In this document: piece by piece, positions 1 through 9,040 of the stretch | Layout: every line of letters starts with the position of its first letter | How positions within the stretch are numbered: position 1 is the stretch's first letter | The notes under the pieces: generated by a model | What the model was told of the DNA's origin: nothing | Database searches by the model: none | Seen by the model: only the letters and a program-made list of their open reading frames with translations | Translations under genes and position numbers: made by a program | Origin: Mesorhizobium helmanticense | GTDB lineage: Bacteria; Pseudomonadota; Alphaproteobacteria; Rhizobiales; Rhizobiaceae | Assembly (NCBI RefSeq): GCF_003034915.1 | Contig: NZ_PZJX01000010.1 | Coordinates: 1 to 49,914, forward strand | Direction of reading: 5' to 3' | DNA: 49,914 bases

Positions 1-4
1 AGGC

Positions 5-95
5 TGATGCGATCTCCGGACCGGTAGCTCTCGCCGCAATTGATCAGACTGGCACTGTTGGAAGGCGATGTAGGCCTGGAACTCGCCGATCGCCA
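5..95 (-). mobile_element. ISKra4-like transposase relic (fragment)
   Basis: Read on the minus strand this stretch gives a fragment like LINCGESYRSGDRIS, which resembles the conserved late part of ISKra4-family transposases (NYGERYRSGERIS followed by the AFVE block). No ORF is intact. The same DNA recurs, with a few differences, at about 15827-15917 in the same orientation inside a longer relic of the same element. It abuts the IS66 relic that starts near base 95, so one dead element is joined to another. The family assignment is by motif recall only. Confidence 0.6.
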
Positions 96-600
96 GCGAG
101 GCGCTGAGACGATCGCCCACCTCAATAAGATCGAGGACGATATCCGCGGCCGATCGGCCATGAACGCCGTGCGACGCGTCGGGAAAATAGCCGCGCTATT
201 GTCGCCATCTTGAACCTTGGCTGCGTGAAAGCTCGGCCTGATCGGTCAGAAGACCAAGGTCGCCAAGGCAATCCGCTACACGCTCTCACGCTGCGAAGGC
301 CTCTCGCGCTTCGTTGACGACGGTCGCACCGAGATCGACAACAACACCGTCGAGCGCAATCCGTCCGCAAGAACGCGCTCTTCGCCGGCTCGAACGGCGG
401 TGCCGAACACTGGGCGGCCATTGCGTCGCTGATCGAAAGCTGCAGGCTCGATGGTGTCGAGTCACTCGGTTATCTCGCCGACGTCCTCACCACCAGGATC
501 GTCAACAGCCATCCCAGCCAGATCGACGAGATGCTGCCTTGGGTCAGACATCCAGGCGCCGAGCTAAGGGCCGCCAGAAAACACCGCCACGCTTCATCAG
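95..600 (+). pseudogene. IS66-family transposase (TnpC) C-terminal relic
   Basis: Frames joined by eye give IAHLNKIEDDIRG, then GLIGQKTKVAKAIRYTLSR and DNNTVER, then after a shift RKNALFAGSNGGAEHWAAI and a tail ending IDEMLPW. These are the conserved C-terminal blocks of IS66 TnpC (the DDE catalytic end). The block between NNTVER and RKNALFAG is shortened and out of frame, and stop codons occur near bases 200-230, so the gene is dead. Only about the last third of a normal TnpC of roughly 500 residues is present, and no tnpA or tnpB is seen. Confidence 0.8.
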
Positions 601-622
601 CCAATCTCCAGAATAGCTCCTG

Positions 623-1348
623 TCACGCGGCCAAGGTGCCTCCGTAGCTAACGTCTACGTCAGCGTTGAAGAAATACCCTGCACCACGGCATGTCTTGAC
701 TAGCCTTGGATTGGCCGCATCAGCCTCCAGCTTTCGGCGCAAGCGCAAGATTAGGACATCGATACTTCGATCGTAGACCTCTTCTCCACGCACACGGCTC
801 GCGAGCAAAAGCCGTTCTCTGGATAGGACATTGCGGGGGTTCTCCAGGAACGCGATCAGCAGGTTGAACTCACATGCGGTAAGCTTGACTTCGCCACGCT
901 CCGCACAGATCAGTCGCCGCTGCTTGACGCTGAGCTTCCAGGCTCCGAACCGAAATGAGCGATGATCTTTCGTTCGCGGACTGGAAATGCGCTGGCGTAG
1001 CCCTACTCGAATGCGGGCCAAGAACTCGCGCAGCCCGAAAGGCTTGGGAATGAAATCGGTTGCGCCGAGCTCCAGCGCAACGACTTTTTCCGCCTCATCA
1101 AGCCGGTCGCCGCTGATCACTATGATGGGTAAATCCGATTTCGTCGCGAGGTTGCGGACGATGGCAAGCCCATCCTCCCGGCCTAGGTTGAGGTCAACAA
1201 CCACGAGATCGACTGGCTCATGCGATAGAACGTAGTTAAACTGCTTGCTATCGTTGACTGCGGTCACCTTCAAGGCATGCATCATGAGATACTGGGAGAT
1301 GAGGCGTCGCATTGCGGCATCATCGTCAATGACAAGAACATGTTTCAA
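623..1348 (-). CDS. virG: VirG, OmpR-type response regulator of the vir regulon
   Basis: The 241-residue product has an N-terminal receiver domain (acidic DDD at 8-10, phospho-acceptor Asp52 in VVVDLNLG, Lys102 in IPKPF) and a C-terminal winged-helix DNA-binding domain (about 140-230, ending RLVKTCRGAGYFF). It closely matches Agrobacterium VirG along its whole length from memory, including the start MKHVL. In Agrobacterium VirG is phosphorylated by VirA and activates vir promoters at vir boxes. Here virG lies upstream of and divergent from virB1-11, separated by about 1.3 kb without an intact gene, while virA lies at the far end of the cluster. The start at 1348 fits the family length. It is intact and likely functional. 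Confidence 0.95.
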   Translation of the reverse strand: MKHVLVIDDDAAMRRLISQYLMMHALKVTAVNDSKQFNYVLSHEPVDLVVVDLNLGREDGLAIVRNLATKSDLPIIVISGDRLDEAEKVVALELGATDFIPKPFGLREFLARIRVGLRQRISSPRTKDHRSFRFGAWKLSVKQRRLICAERGEVKLTACEFNLLIAFLENPRNVLSRERLLLASRVRGEEVYDRSIDVLILRLRRKLEADAANPRLVKTCRGAGYFFNADVDVSYGGTLAA

Positions 1349-2538
1349 CGGCTCACCTTCAATCTTGAATCCCCTTGTCTAAAGCTGTTGCCGAGCAACC
1401 CTTGGGGCACCGACGCAGGACAGCTGCCCCTTGCTACCACTCGCCGGTGCGTGCGGCCAATGTGAGGCCGTTGCTCGGCCTGGTCTTTTCATCCACAGCG
1501 AATTGACCGCATCCAGGCAGCCGGTGGCCACCACACAGCTGCAAGCGCCGGTATGACCCTGCCGAGTGGTCCTTCGCTTATTCGCGAGCTCCGCCGTTGG
1601 TGTAGGCCTGCCAACACCACTTGATTACGACGGCACGGACGCCCGGTCGCTTGCCATGTCCTTGCATCTTCTTCGCGTTTCTGGCGCTTGCGGACCTGGA
1701 TCACCTCGAAATCCTCCCGCTCGTGCGTGCGGCTCCGACGCGGTGGAGCACCGCGGCGGTTGACTGATCGCAGAGGCGGTTGGCCGAAGAACGGCCGTGA
1801 TTCGCTATAGTGGCCTTGTGCCACCGGTATGTCTCCTGCCCAAGGCAGGTCATTGGGAGGTGGCCGGCGGCGCCAATCCTGTTCCCGGCGATCGGCAGGT
1901 CCGGTTACGGGTACGGTTACCTTGCGCGCTAACATTTCTCAGTTGATGCAATACCTTCCTTTTGAGCCTGTCACTGTACTTGTCGAGAGCGCTGTCGGAC
2001 TGCGTCAATCCGCCTGCGGTTTCTGCCGATGGGACTGTGCGTGACCCACCAGTTCGCGGCGCGGCCAAACAGCTGAACCAGGTCTCGCACCAGGCCGGCT
2101 GCGCCGCCACGTCTTCCCAGTTGACCCTCGTCCCGCGTATTTTGCGCCTCCGACGAGCTTCGCGGACGAACTCGCGGTTTCAACCAATGCCTGAGTATGC
2201 AGGGCGCATGGCTGTCTCTTGCAACAACGGCAGCATGCCGCAACATTGGGCAGCTCGGCGCCCTAGTCGGTTCTCGCGTTCGATCGACCCAAGCTTCCGC
2301 AGCCTGAGATGAACCCGCCAAGCTCCCCATTTTGTCCTTCGGCCAGGCGCTGACACAAGATTCCATCACCGCCCATGCCAAGTCGCGGTTGACGCTGCAG
2401 GAGCAACGGACGGCCGGGGCGGGCAATCCCGCGCAGGAATGGTCCACCACGATGGTCGAGATGTGCCGGCTGATCGCGCCCGCGCAACCCGCGCATGCGC
2501 AAGGTGCCCATGCACCCGGACATCAACAAGCTCTTTGC
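1349..2538. other. 1.2 kb without an intact gene between virG and virB1
   Basis: Only short, overlapping frames occur on both strands and none resembles a family I recognise. A short frame that could encode MRKVPMHPDINKLFAS and ends just before base 2580 looks like the tail of a real but lost gene. Its end overlaps the vir-box-like site. A tandem of six-base units (GGTTAC GGGTAC GGTTAC) sits near 1903-1920. The stretch must hold the virG promoter and the upstream part of the virB promoter. It is probably decayed coding sequence. Confidence 0.5.
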
Positions 2539-2550
2539 TTCAGTTGAAAC
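2539..2550 (+). promoter_or_regulatory. vir-box-like VirG site upstream of virB1
   Basis: TTCAGTTGAAAC differs at one position from the Agrobacterium vir box core (TNCAATTGAAAY). It lies about 105 bases upstream of the virB1 start, a sensible distance for a VirG-activated promoter. AACTTGAAC follows about 11 bases later and may be a degenerate second box. The assignment is by consensus only. Confidence 0.5.
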
Positions 2551-2654
2551 CGAAAAGCTGAACTTGAACATCACGCAGTAACAAACCTGCCCGATAAGCG
2601 CGTGCCGGACAGGGCCAGAACCGGTCCGGACGCTTGGAAAGGTAGGGGATAGGA

Positions 2655-3437
2655 ATGTTTATTGCAGCTTGGCCGCTGGCCATCGCCCTGTTGACATCCA
2701 TGTCATTCCCAGCCGAGCCCGCGCCACTTTCGCCCCGTGAATTCCACCGCCTGTCGCGCAAATGCGCTCCCTGGGTTGCGCCGTCCACGCTCGCCGCGAT
2801 TGCCAAAATTGAAAGTGGCTTTGAAACGCTGGTGGCTCATGACAACACCACAGGTGAGCAGCTTCGCTGGATAGACCGCCTGGAAGCGACGCGGGGCATC
2901 AAGAACCGCCTCGAAGCACAACATTCTGTCGATGTCGGATTGATGCAGATAAACAGCAAGAACTTTTCCTTCCTCAATCTCACGCCGGAAAAGGCTTTCG
3001 AGCCCTGCGCCTCGCTATCGGCCGCCGCCCACTTGCTTGAAAGCCGGTATGCCGGCGGCACGACTGCTCCGGCGCAGCAACTGGCGCTTCGCCGTGCCAT
3101 CTCGGCCTACAACACGGGCGACGTCACGCGTGGCTTCACCAACGGTTATGTACGCAAGGTCGAGTCAGCCGCAAAGGACATCTCGAGTCACCCCGAGCCA
3201 ACCCTGGAGCCGACCGCTCAAGATGCGCCACACCTTGAGGCACCCGGTCGGAAAGCCGTGCCGCCTCTGCTCCAACAGAGCCAACAGGCCAATGGGAAGC
3301 AGCCCAAACGAAATTCTTGGGACATCTGGGGCTCGTATGAGTCAAACCGCTCCGGGGCCGATCCCTCCGGTCCGACAGGCAGCCAGGCTGCGGAAGAGCG
3401 GGAATCCTCGAACCCGAACAAACTCGTATTCGATTGA
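2655..3437 (+). CDS. virB1: VirB1, periplasmic lytic transglycosylase
   Basis: The 260-residue product starts with a signal peptide (hydrophobic 4-20, Ala-rich cleavage region) and carries a lysozyme-like transglycosylase domain: catalytic Glu in IAKIESGFE, then VGLMQINSKNF and AISAYNTGD, all diagnostic of VirB1/SLT folds. The C-terminal tail (about 170-260) is Pro/Ser-rich as in Agrobacterium VirB1. VirB1 cleaves peptidoglycan locally so the secretion channel can assemble. It is the first gene of virB1-11, and virB2 follows after 14 bases. The start at 2655 has a purine-rich ribosome site (GGTAGGGGATAGG) before it. Confidence 0.93.
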   Translation: MFIAAWPLAIALLTSMSFPAEPAPLSPREFHRLSRKCAPWVAPSTLAAIAKIESGFETLVAHDNTTGEQLRWIDRLEATRGIKNRLEAQHSVDVGLMQINSKNFSFLNLTPEKAFEPCASLSAAAHLLESRYAGGTTAPAQQLALRRAISAYNTGDVTRGFTNGYVRKVESAAKDISSHPEPTLEPTAQDAPHLEAPGRKAVPPLLQQSQQANGKQPKRNSWDIWGSYESNRSGADPSGPTGSQAAEERESSNPNKLVFD

Positions 3438-3451
3438 ACCATGGAGATACA

Positions 3452-3817
3452 ATGATGACGCCACTCAAAATACTTCGTGCGCTTAAAACGCGTGTTCCTT
3501 CGCCTTTTTCAATGCTGCGCACGGCGGCTGAATATGTACCGGCCGCTGCTGCAGGCGCCGCGTGGACGGTCTTCTCCATCGGGCCAGCCTCGGCTCAGGT
3601 GACCGGAGGGACGGATCCCGCCAAGATGGTCCAGAATATCTGCACCTTCATACTTGGCCCCTTCGGACAATCACTGGCCGTGCTCGGACTCGTGGCCATC
3701 GGCATCTCTTGGATGTTCGGTCGTGCTTCACTTGGCTTGGTTGCGGGTGTCGTTGGAGGGATCGTCATCATGTTCGGCGCCAGCTTCCTGGGCAAGGCGC
3801 TCATAGGCGGTGGCTGA
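3452..3817 (+). CDS. virB2: VirB2, T-pilus major pilin precursor
   Basis: From the ATG at 3452 (GGAG about 5 bases before it) the product has 121 residues, the same length as Agrobacterium VirB2. A long signal region ends in Ala-rich GPASAQ, after which the mature pilin begins (TGGTDPAKMV). Two hydrophobic helices follow: ICTFILGPFGQSLAVLGLVA and GLVAGVVGGIVIMFGASF. The C-terminus KALIGGG matches the family's cyclisation end. The reading frame is open further upstream to a TTG at 3434, but that would overlap virB1 and lacks a better ribosome site. Confidence 0.93.
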   Translation: MMTPLKILRALKTRVPSPFSMLRTAAEYVPAAAAGAAWTVFSIGPASAQVTGGTDPAKMVQNICTFILGPFGQSLAVLGLVAIGISWMFGRASLGLVAGVVGGIVIMFGASFLGKALIGGG

Positions 3818-4143
3818 TGAGCGACCGGTTGGAAGTGAGCACCCTCTATGTGGCGGCGACACGCCCCGCACTGTTTCTGGGGGTGCCGCTGACGCTGGCC
3901 GGATTGCTGATGATGTTGGCTGGTCTCGTCATCATTGTCCTTCAAAACCCACTTTATGAAATCGTGCTCGTGCCACTCTGGTTCGGGGCACGGCTGGTGG
4001 TTGAGCGTGACTATAACGCCGCAAGCGTCGCGCTCCTCTATTTGCAGACTGCCGGCAGAAGCGTGGACGGGCCGGTCTGGGGTGGCGCGAGCGTCAGCGC
4101 CAATCCGATCAGAGTGCCGAAACGCGGAAGAGGAATGGTGTAA
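3817..4143 (+). CDS. virB3: VirB3, inner-membrane T4SS component
   Basis: This small membrane protein (108 residues) has one strongly hydrophobic stretch (about 20-50) followed by the PLWFGARLVVERDYNA region typical of VirB3/TrbD. VirB3 works with the ATPase VirB4 in the inner-membrane complex. Its ATG overlaps the virB2 stop by one base (TGATG) and its stop overlaps the virB4 start (TAATG), so the genes are translationally coupled. The length agrees with Agrobacterium VirB3. Confidence 0.92.
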   Translation: MSDRLEVSTLYVAATRPALFLGVPLTLAGLLMMLAGLVIIVLQNPLYEIVLVPLWFGARLVVERDYNAASVALLYLQTAGRSVDGPVWGGASVSANPIRVPKRGRGMV

Positions 4144-6512
4144 TGTTTGGCGCCAGTGGCCGGACCGAGAGATCTGGCGAGATCTATCTTCCGTATGTCG
4201 GTCATCTCAGCGATCAGGTTGTCCTGCTGGAAGACGGATCGATCATGGCCATGGCACACGTGAACGGCCTGCCCTTTGATTTGGAAGACGCAGAGATGCG
4301 CAATTCGCGCTGCCGCGCGTTCAACACTCTCTTGCGCAACATCGCGGATGACAATGTCACGCTATACGCTCATCTTGTGCGCAATAACGATGTGCCGGAG
4401 CCGGCATCGCGCCAGTTTCAAAGTGCATTTGCTGGCAGTCTGAGCGAGGCCTATGAGCGCCATGTGCTGTCGGGCAAGCTCTTTCGCAACGATCACTTCC
4501 TCACTATCGTCGTGTCCCCCCGCACCGCAATCGGCAAGATAGGCTGGCGCATTGCCAAATCCCCCAGACGGAATGACAACGATCTGGCCACACAAATGCG
4601 AAGCCTGGAGGACCTCTGGCAGATCATTGCTGGCTCACTCGGCGGTTACGGTCTGCGCCGGTTGGGTATTCGCGAGAAAGGCAACGTGCTCTTCACGGAA
4701 ATTGGTGAGGCGCTTCGGTTGATAATGACTTGCCGGTTTCTTCCGGTTCCGATGGTTACCGGCTCGCTTGGCGCCTCGATCTACACTGATCGGGTCATCT
4801 GCGGGAAGCGGGCGCTTGAGATTCGAAGACCCGGGGATAGCTCCGTGGGATCATTGTTTTCGTTCCGTGAATATCCGGCGACGACGCGGCCAGGCATGCT
4901 AAATCCCTTACTGTCCGCCAACTTCCCGCTTGTCCTGAGCCAGAGCTTTTCCTTCCTCACTCGGCCACAAGCTCATGCGAAGCTTAGCCTTAAATCCAGC
5001 CAGATGACGAGCGCCGGCGACAAGGCTCTCACCCAGATCAATGAACTTGCCGAGGCAGAGGACGCACTGGCAAGCAACGAGTTCGTCATGGGTTCGCATC
5101 ATCTGAGCCTGTGCGTCTATGGCGACAGCCTCAATAGCCTTGCAGATCGCGCAGCAAATGCGCGCGCAAGGCTGGCCGACACAGGCGCCGTTATCGTCCA
5201 AGAGGGTATCGGCATGGAGGCCGCGTACTGGTCCCAACTCCCGGGGAACAACAGGTGGCGCACGCGCCCCGGGGCGATCACCTCGTACAATTTTGCCGGG
5301 CTTGTCTCATTTGAGAACTTCCCCAGCGGTTCCAGCTCCGGCCACTGGGGCAAAGCTGTTGCGCGCTTTCGCACAAACGGTGGAACGTCTTTCGACTACA
5401 TCCCCCATGAGAATGACGTCGGCATGACGGCGATATTCGGACCCGTCGGCAAAGGCAAGACGACGCTGATGACCTTTATCCTCGCGATGCTTGAGCAAAG
5501 CGTGGTCGATCGCAATGGTGCCATCGTCTTTTTCGATAAAGACCGGGGTGGTGAACTGCTGGTGCGAGCCACGGGAGGGACATACCTTGCGTTGCGCAGA
5601 GGCGCTCCGAGCGGCTTGGCCCCTCTGCGCGGACTGGACAACACCTCCGCCTCGTTGGACTTTCTGCGCGAATGGCTGATGGCCCTCATCGAGAGTGACG
5701 GCCGTGGTCCGATCTCGCCGGAGGAAAGCCGTCGACTGGAACGTGGCATTCTTCGTCAACTTTCGTTCGAACCCGACATGCGCTCACTTGCGGGCCTGCG
5801 CGAATTCCTGCTGCACAGCCCCTCGGAGGGCGCGGGAGCACGGCTGCAGCGGTGGTGTAGAGGGAATGCGCTTGGATGGGCCTTTGACGGCGATGAGGAC
5901 GAAGTCAGTCTGGATGCCTCCATTACCGGCTTCGACATGACGCAGCTCCTGGAATTTGAGGAGGTCTGTGCGCCGGCCGCCGCATATCTTCTGCACCGCG
6001 TGGGCGCTGTTGTCGATGGCCGTCGGTTCGTCATGAGCTGCGACGAATTTCGCTTCTATCTGCTCAACCCGCAGTTCTCGGCTGTTATCGACAAGTTCCT
6101 GCTCACCGTCCGCAAGAACAACGGCATGTTGATACTCGCAACGCAGCAGCCTGAACACGTGCTTGAATCGCCCCTCGGGGCCAGTCTCGTTGCACAATGC
6201 ATGACCAAGATCTTCTACCCATCACCGACGGCCGACCGGGCCGCGTATGTCGATGGCTTGAAGTGCACCACGCAGGAGTTCGAGGCAATCCGCCAGGGAA
6301 TGGCAATTGGCAGCCGCAAGTTTTTGCTCAAGCGCGAGAGCGGGAGTGTTGTTTGCGAATTCGATCTTGGCCAGATGCGCGAGTATGTAGCCGTACTCTC
6401 GGGGCGGGCCAACACCGTGCGCTTTGTCGACCAGCTTCGTGACCAGCACGGAGATGCCCCAAGTGCGTGGCTCGACAAGTTCATGACACGTTACCACGAA
6501 ATTCAAGACTGA
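4143..6512 (+). CDS. virB4: VirB4, T4SS energising ATPase
   Basis: The 789-residue product is the usual VirB4/CagE length. The Walker A motif GPVGKGKTT is near residues 433-441 and Walker B lies in RRFVMSCDEFRF near 627-635. A RecA-like C-terminal domain ends with LILATQQPEH, the family's conserved ATQ block. VirB4 sits at the base of the inner-membrane complex and powers pilus assembly and secretion. Its start overlaps the virB3 stop, and 13 bases separate it from virB5. No frameshift or truncation is seen. Confidence 0.95.
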   Translation: MFGASGRTERSGEIYLPYVGHLSDQVVLLEDGSIMAMAHVNGLPFDLEDAEMRNSRCRAFNTLLRNIADDNVTLYAHLVRNNDVPEPASRQFQSAFAGSLSEAYERHVLSGKLFRNDHFLTIVVSPRTAIGKIGWRIAKSPRRNDNDLATQMRSLEDLWQIIAGSLGGYGLRRLGIREKGNVLFTEIGEALRLIMTCRFLPVPMVTGSLGASIYTDRVICGKRALEIRRPGDSSVGSLFSFREYPATTRPGMLNPLLSANFPLVLSQSFSFLTRPQAHAKLSLKSSQMTSAGDKALTQINELAEAEDALASNEFVMGSHHLSLCVYGDSLNSLADRAANARARLADTGAVIVQEGIGMEAAYWSQLPGNNRWRTRPGAITSYNFAGLVSFENFPSGSSSGHWGKAVARFRTNGGTSFDYIPHENDVGMTAIFGPVGKGKTTLMTFILAMLEQSVVDRNGAIVFFDKDRGGELLVRATGGTYLALRRGAPSGLAPLRGLDNTSASLDFLREWLMALIESDGRGPISPEESRRLERGILRQLSFEPDMRSLAGLREFLLHSPSEGAGARLQRWCRGNALGWAFDGDEDEVSLDASITGFDMTQLLEFEEVCAPAAAYLLHRVGAVVDGRRFVMSCDEFRFYLLNPQFSAVIDKFLLTVRKNNGMLILATQQPEHVLESPLGASLVAQCMTKIFYPSPTADRAAYVDGLKCTTQEFEAIRQGMAIGSRKFLLKRESGSVVCEFDLGQMREYVAVLSGRANTVRFVDQLRDQHGDAPSAWLDKFMTRYHEIQD

Positions 6513-6525
6513 CGGAGGAATATTC

Positions 6526-7200
6526 ATGAGATTTCCCACGCTTGCAGCAACGACGCTTGCCGCTTCCTTTCTGCTTAGCGGACAGGCCCGGTCGCAATTT
6601 GTCGTCATCGACCCGGCGGTAGTAACACAAGCGGGCTTAACAGCGGTTTCCACCGCGCAGATCCTGATAAAGTCAGCCCAGACGCTCGCTTCCACGATGG
6701 AAATGGTGGAGATACTAAGTTCGTCATTCGGTGTCATGGGGCTGCTAAGTTCACTGAACCAAGGAAATCACTACCCGTCGGGCAATCAGCTTGAGAGGCA
6801 GATGTTTGAGGGTCAGGCGCCAACTTCGATTAAAGCGCGTGCAATTGCGGACAACCCAAACCGGAAAGTCGACGGCACGGATTCAGAAGCGAAACTGTTA
6901 CAGGGACAAATCGCTGGTGCCATCAATGCCGCAGCTCTTGCAGCCGACACTCTGGGCGTAATGGACAAGCGCCTTAAGGCCAACGACAACACGCTTGGTC
7001 AGCTTTCCCGCTCGGGAAATATTGTGCAGGCCACCGTCACCAACGGTCTGGTCCTCAAGCAGATTCATGATGCGATTATCCAAAATGTCCAGGCCACGAG
7101 TCTGCTGACGATGGCCACTGCACAAGCGAGCCTTCACGCCGCAGAGGAGGCCGCGATGCAGCGTCGCGAACGCCAGGACACCGCCAGAATGTTTGAGTAG
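6526..7200 (+). CDS. virB5: VirB5, minor pilin / pilus-tip protein
   Basis: The 224-residue product has a clear signal peptide (MRFPTLAATTLAASFLLSGQARS, cleavage before QF) followed by a largely helical mature part rich in Ala, Gln and Leu, as in VirB5. VirB5 is exported to the pilus tip and helps contact the recipient. A GGAGG site lies about 7 bases before the ATG. It is placed between virB4 and virB6 as in Agrobacterium. Sequence conservation in this family is weak, so position and architecture carry much of the call. Confidence 0.9.
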   Translation: MRFPTLAATTLAASFLLSGQARSQFVVIDPAVVTQAGLTAVSTAQILIKSAQTLASTMEMVEILSSSFGVMGLLSSLNQGNHYPSGNQLERQMFEGQAPTSIKARAIADNPNRKVDGTDSEAKLLQGQIAGAINAAALAADTLGVMDKRLKANDNTLGQLSRSGNIVQATVTNGLVLKQIHDAIIQNVQATSLLTMATAQASLHAAEEAAMQRRERQDTARMFE

Positions 7201-7257
7201 CGACGCTTAGTTCATCCGGCTCATCTGCGCTGATCAGGGGCAAATAAGGCTCACGCA

Positions 7258-8145
7258 ATGATTTTCAGAATTCCTGCGCCATTCACTGCCATACACGCGA
7301 TCTTTCATGGCGCCTTTACGGCGGGGCTGCACAAAGTGATTGGAAACGTCCAAGAGGCGGTCAGTGCGCCTCTGGTTGCGTGCGTCACGCTCTGGATCAT
7401 AATCCAAGGCTTTCTGGTCATGCGCGGTCAAGTCGACGCGCGCGGAGGTATCTCGCGCGTAGTCACGGTATCGATTGTCGTCGCCCTCATCTTAGGGCAG
7501 GCCAACTATCAGCTGTACATTGAATCGGTCTTCGACGACACGATACCAAAGCTTGCTCACCAGATCAGCGGAAGCAACTTGCCCTTCATCGGTATCCCCC
7601 AGAAGCTCGACGTAATGTTCGCTTCAAGTCAGAGTGCCTTTCAGCGGATTGCTTCCGAAATTGGGCCAATGAATCAGCAGGACATACTTGCCTTCCAGGG
7701 AGCGCAATGGATTTTGTACGGCGCGCTCTGGACAGCGTTCGAGATCTATGATGCCGTTGGAATTCTGACGAAGGTGCTCCTGGCAATCGGCCCCCTCGTT
7801 CTTGTAGGCTATCTTTTTGATCACACTCGAGACATGGCTACCAGATGGATCGGCCAACTGCTCTCATACGGGCTGCTGCTTGTCCTCCTCAACATCGTTG
7901 CAACGATAGTTATCGCGGCCGAATCAGTCGCGCTGGGAGTCATGCTTGCGGTGATCAAATACAAGGGTACGACAGCAGCCAAGATCATCGGGCTTTACGA
8001 GCTCGATATGCTTTTCCTAGCTGGTGACGCTTTGATCGTCGCGCTTCCGACGATCGCCAGCAGCATAGCCGGCGGTTCTTGGGCAGGTGCGAACCAATCT
8101 CTTAGCAGCCTCAATCGCCGCATTGCCAAAACGGCAGGTGGTTAA
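7258..8145 (+). CDS. virB6: VirB6, polytopic inner-membrane channel protein
   Basis: The 295-residue product contains about five to six membrane segments (for example VTLWIIIQGFLVM, VVTVSIVVALILG, VLLAIGPLVLVGYLF, GLLLVLLNIVATIVIAA), matching VirB6, which lines the inner-membrane part of the translocation channel. A long periplasmic loop (about 80-160) separates the N-terminal segments from the rest, as in the family. A gap of 57 bases separates it from virB5, the widest early gap in the operon. The start at 7258 is the only one giving the usual length. Confidence 0.92.
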   Translation: MIFRIPAPFTAIHAIFHGAFTAGLHKVIGNVQEAVSAPLVACVTLWIIIQGFLVMRGQVDARGGISRVVTVSIVVALILGQANYQLYIESVFDDTIPKLAHQISGSNLPFIGIPQKLDVMFASSQSAFQRIASEIGPMNQQDILAFQGAQWILYGALWTAFEIYDAVGILTKVLLAIGPLVLVGYLFDHTRDMATRWIGQLLSYGLLLVLLNIVATIVIAAESVALGVMLAVIKYKGTTAAKIIGLYELDMLFLAGDALIVALPTIASSIAGGSWAGANQSLSSLNRRIAKTAGG

Positions 8146-8171
8146 TCAATCGACAAGCGCGGTACCTCAAC

Positions 8172-8330
8172 ATGAAATACTATCTACTTTTGTCAATACT
8201 GGCTTTGGCGGCCTGCAAGACAACCGATAAGCTTGCGACCTGCACGGGTTCGCCATTCCAACTGAACGTGGGACAATGGGAAACCTCCCCTGAAGATCTT
8301 CAAGTCGAATGTGCGAAAGAGCCCAAGTGA
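8172..8330 (+). CDS. virB7: VirB7, small outer-membrane lipoprotein
   Basis: The short gene encodes 52 residues starting MKYYLLLSILALAACKTTD. This is a lipoprotein signal with an LAAC lipobox (Cys15), close to Agrobacterium VirB7 (55 residues, LSGCQTND). A second cysteine (Cys23) sits where VirB7 forms its disulfide with VirB9. VirB7 stabilises the VirB9/VirB10 outer-membrane core. Its stop codon overlaps the virB8 GTG start (GTGA). Confidence 0.9.
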   Translation: MKYYLLLSILALAACKTTDKLATCTGSPFQLNVGQWETSPEDLQVECAKEPK

Positions 8331-9040
8331 AATTTCCTGAACATGCCCTTCTGGTGGAGAGAGAAACGCTAGCCGCCCACTATAAGAAGGTGGAAGCGTT
8401 TCAAACTTCACGAGCGAAGTCTGCGCGGCGCCTGTCAAAGGCCCTCATAGCCTTTGCGGCAGCGGCGGTCCTAGGAAATGTTGCGCAGGCATTTACCATC
8501 GCTGCCATGGTCCCGTTGGCCAAGCTCGTACCTGTGTTCCTCTGGGTACGCCCGGATGGAACAGTTGACAGCGAAGTGTCAGTCTCTCGACTGCCGGCAA
8601 CCCAAGAGCGAGCCGTCATAAATGCTTCGCTGTGGGAATATGTACGCCTGCGCGAGAGCTACACAGCCGATTCCGCCCAATACGGCTATGACCTCGTATC
8701 CAGTTTCAGCGCACCGGCTGTGCGGCAGCAATATCAAGATTTCTTCAATTATCCGAATCCCACCTCGCCGCAAGTCACAGTCGGCAAGCTCGGCAAGCTC
8801 GAAGTCGGGCATATTTCCTCAAACGACATCAGTCCGGACGTTCAACAGATCCGATACAAACGCACTCTTTCCATCGATGGGCAGATGCCGTTGGTGACCA
8901 CCTGGACAGCAACCATCCGCTACGAGCGCCTGACAGATCTGCCTGCCCAATCAAGGCTCACCAATCCGGGAGGTCTACTCGTCACTTCCTATCAAACCTC
9001 GGAAGATAGCGTGTCGAACCTGGGTGACGTGCAGCCATGA
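8327..9040 (+). CDS. virB8: VirB8, assembly factor of the T4SS inner-membrane complex
   Basis: A GTG start at 8327 gives 237 residues, exactly the Agrobacterium VirB8 length. The frame also opens at an ATG at 8309 inside virB7, but that adds six residues foreign to the family. A short cytoplasmic N-terminus is followed by one membrane segment (about 42-62) and a periplasmic NTF2-like domain with WEYVRLRESY, FFNYPNPTSPQ and RYKRTL. VirB8 nucleates assembly by contacting VirB9 and VirB10. The gene overlaps virB7 and virB9 by four bases each. Confidence 0.93.
   Translation: MKFPEHALLVERETLAAHYKKVEAFQTSRAKSARRLSKALIAFAAAAVLGNVAQAFTIAAMVPLAKLVPVFLWVRPDGTVDSEVSVSRLPATQERAVINASLWEYVRLRESYTADSAQYGYDLVSSFSAPAVRQQYQDFFNYPNPTSPQVTVGKLGKLEVGHISSNDISPDVQQIRYKRTLSIDGQMPLVTTWTATIRYERLTDLPAQSRLTNPGGLLVTSYQTSEDSVSNLGDVQP

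Noticed and set aside
1349..1400. TTCAAGATTGAAG upstream of virG as a vir box
   Set aside because: It is a simple inverted repeat with two extra bases in the core and does not fit TNCAATTGAAAY.
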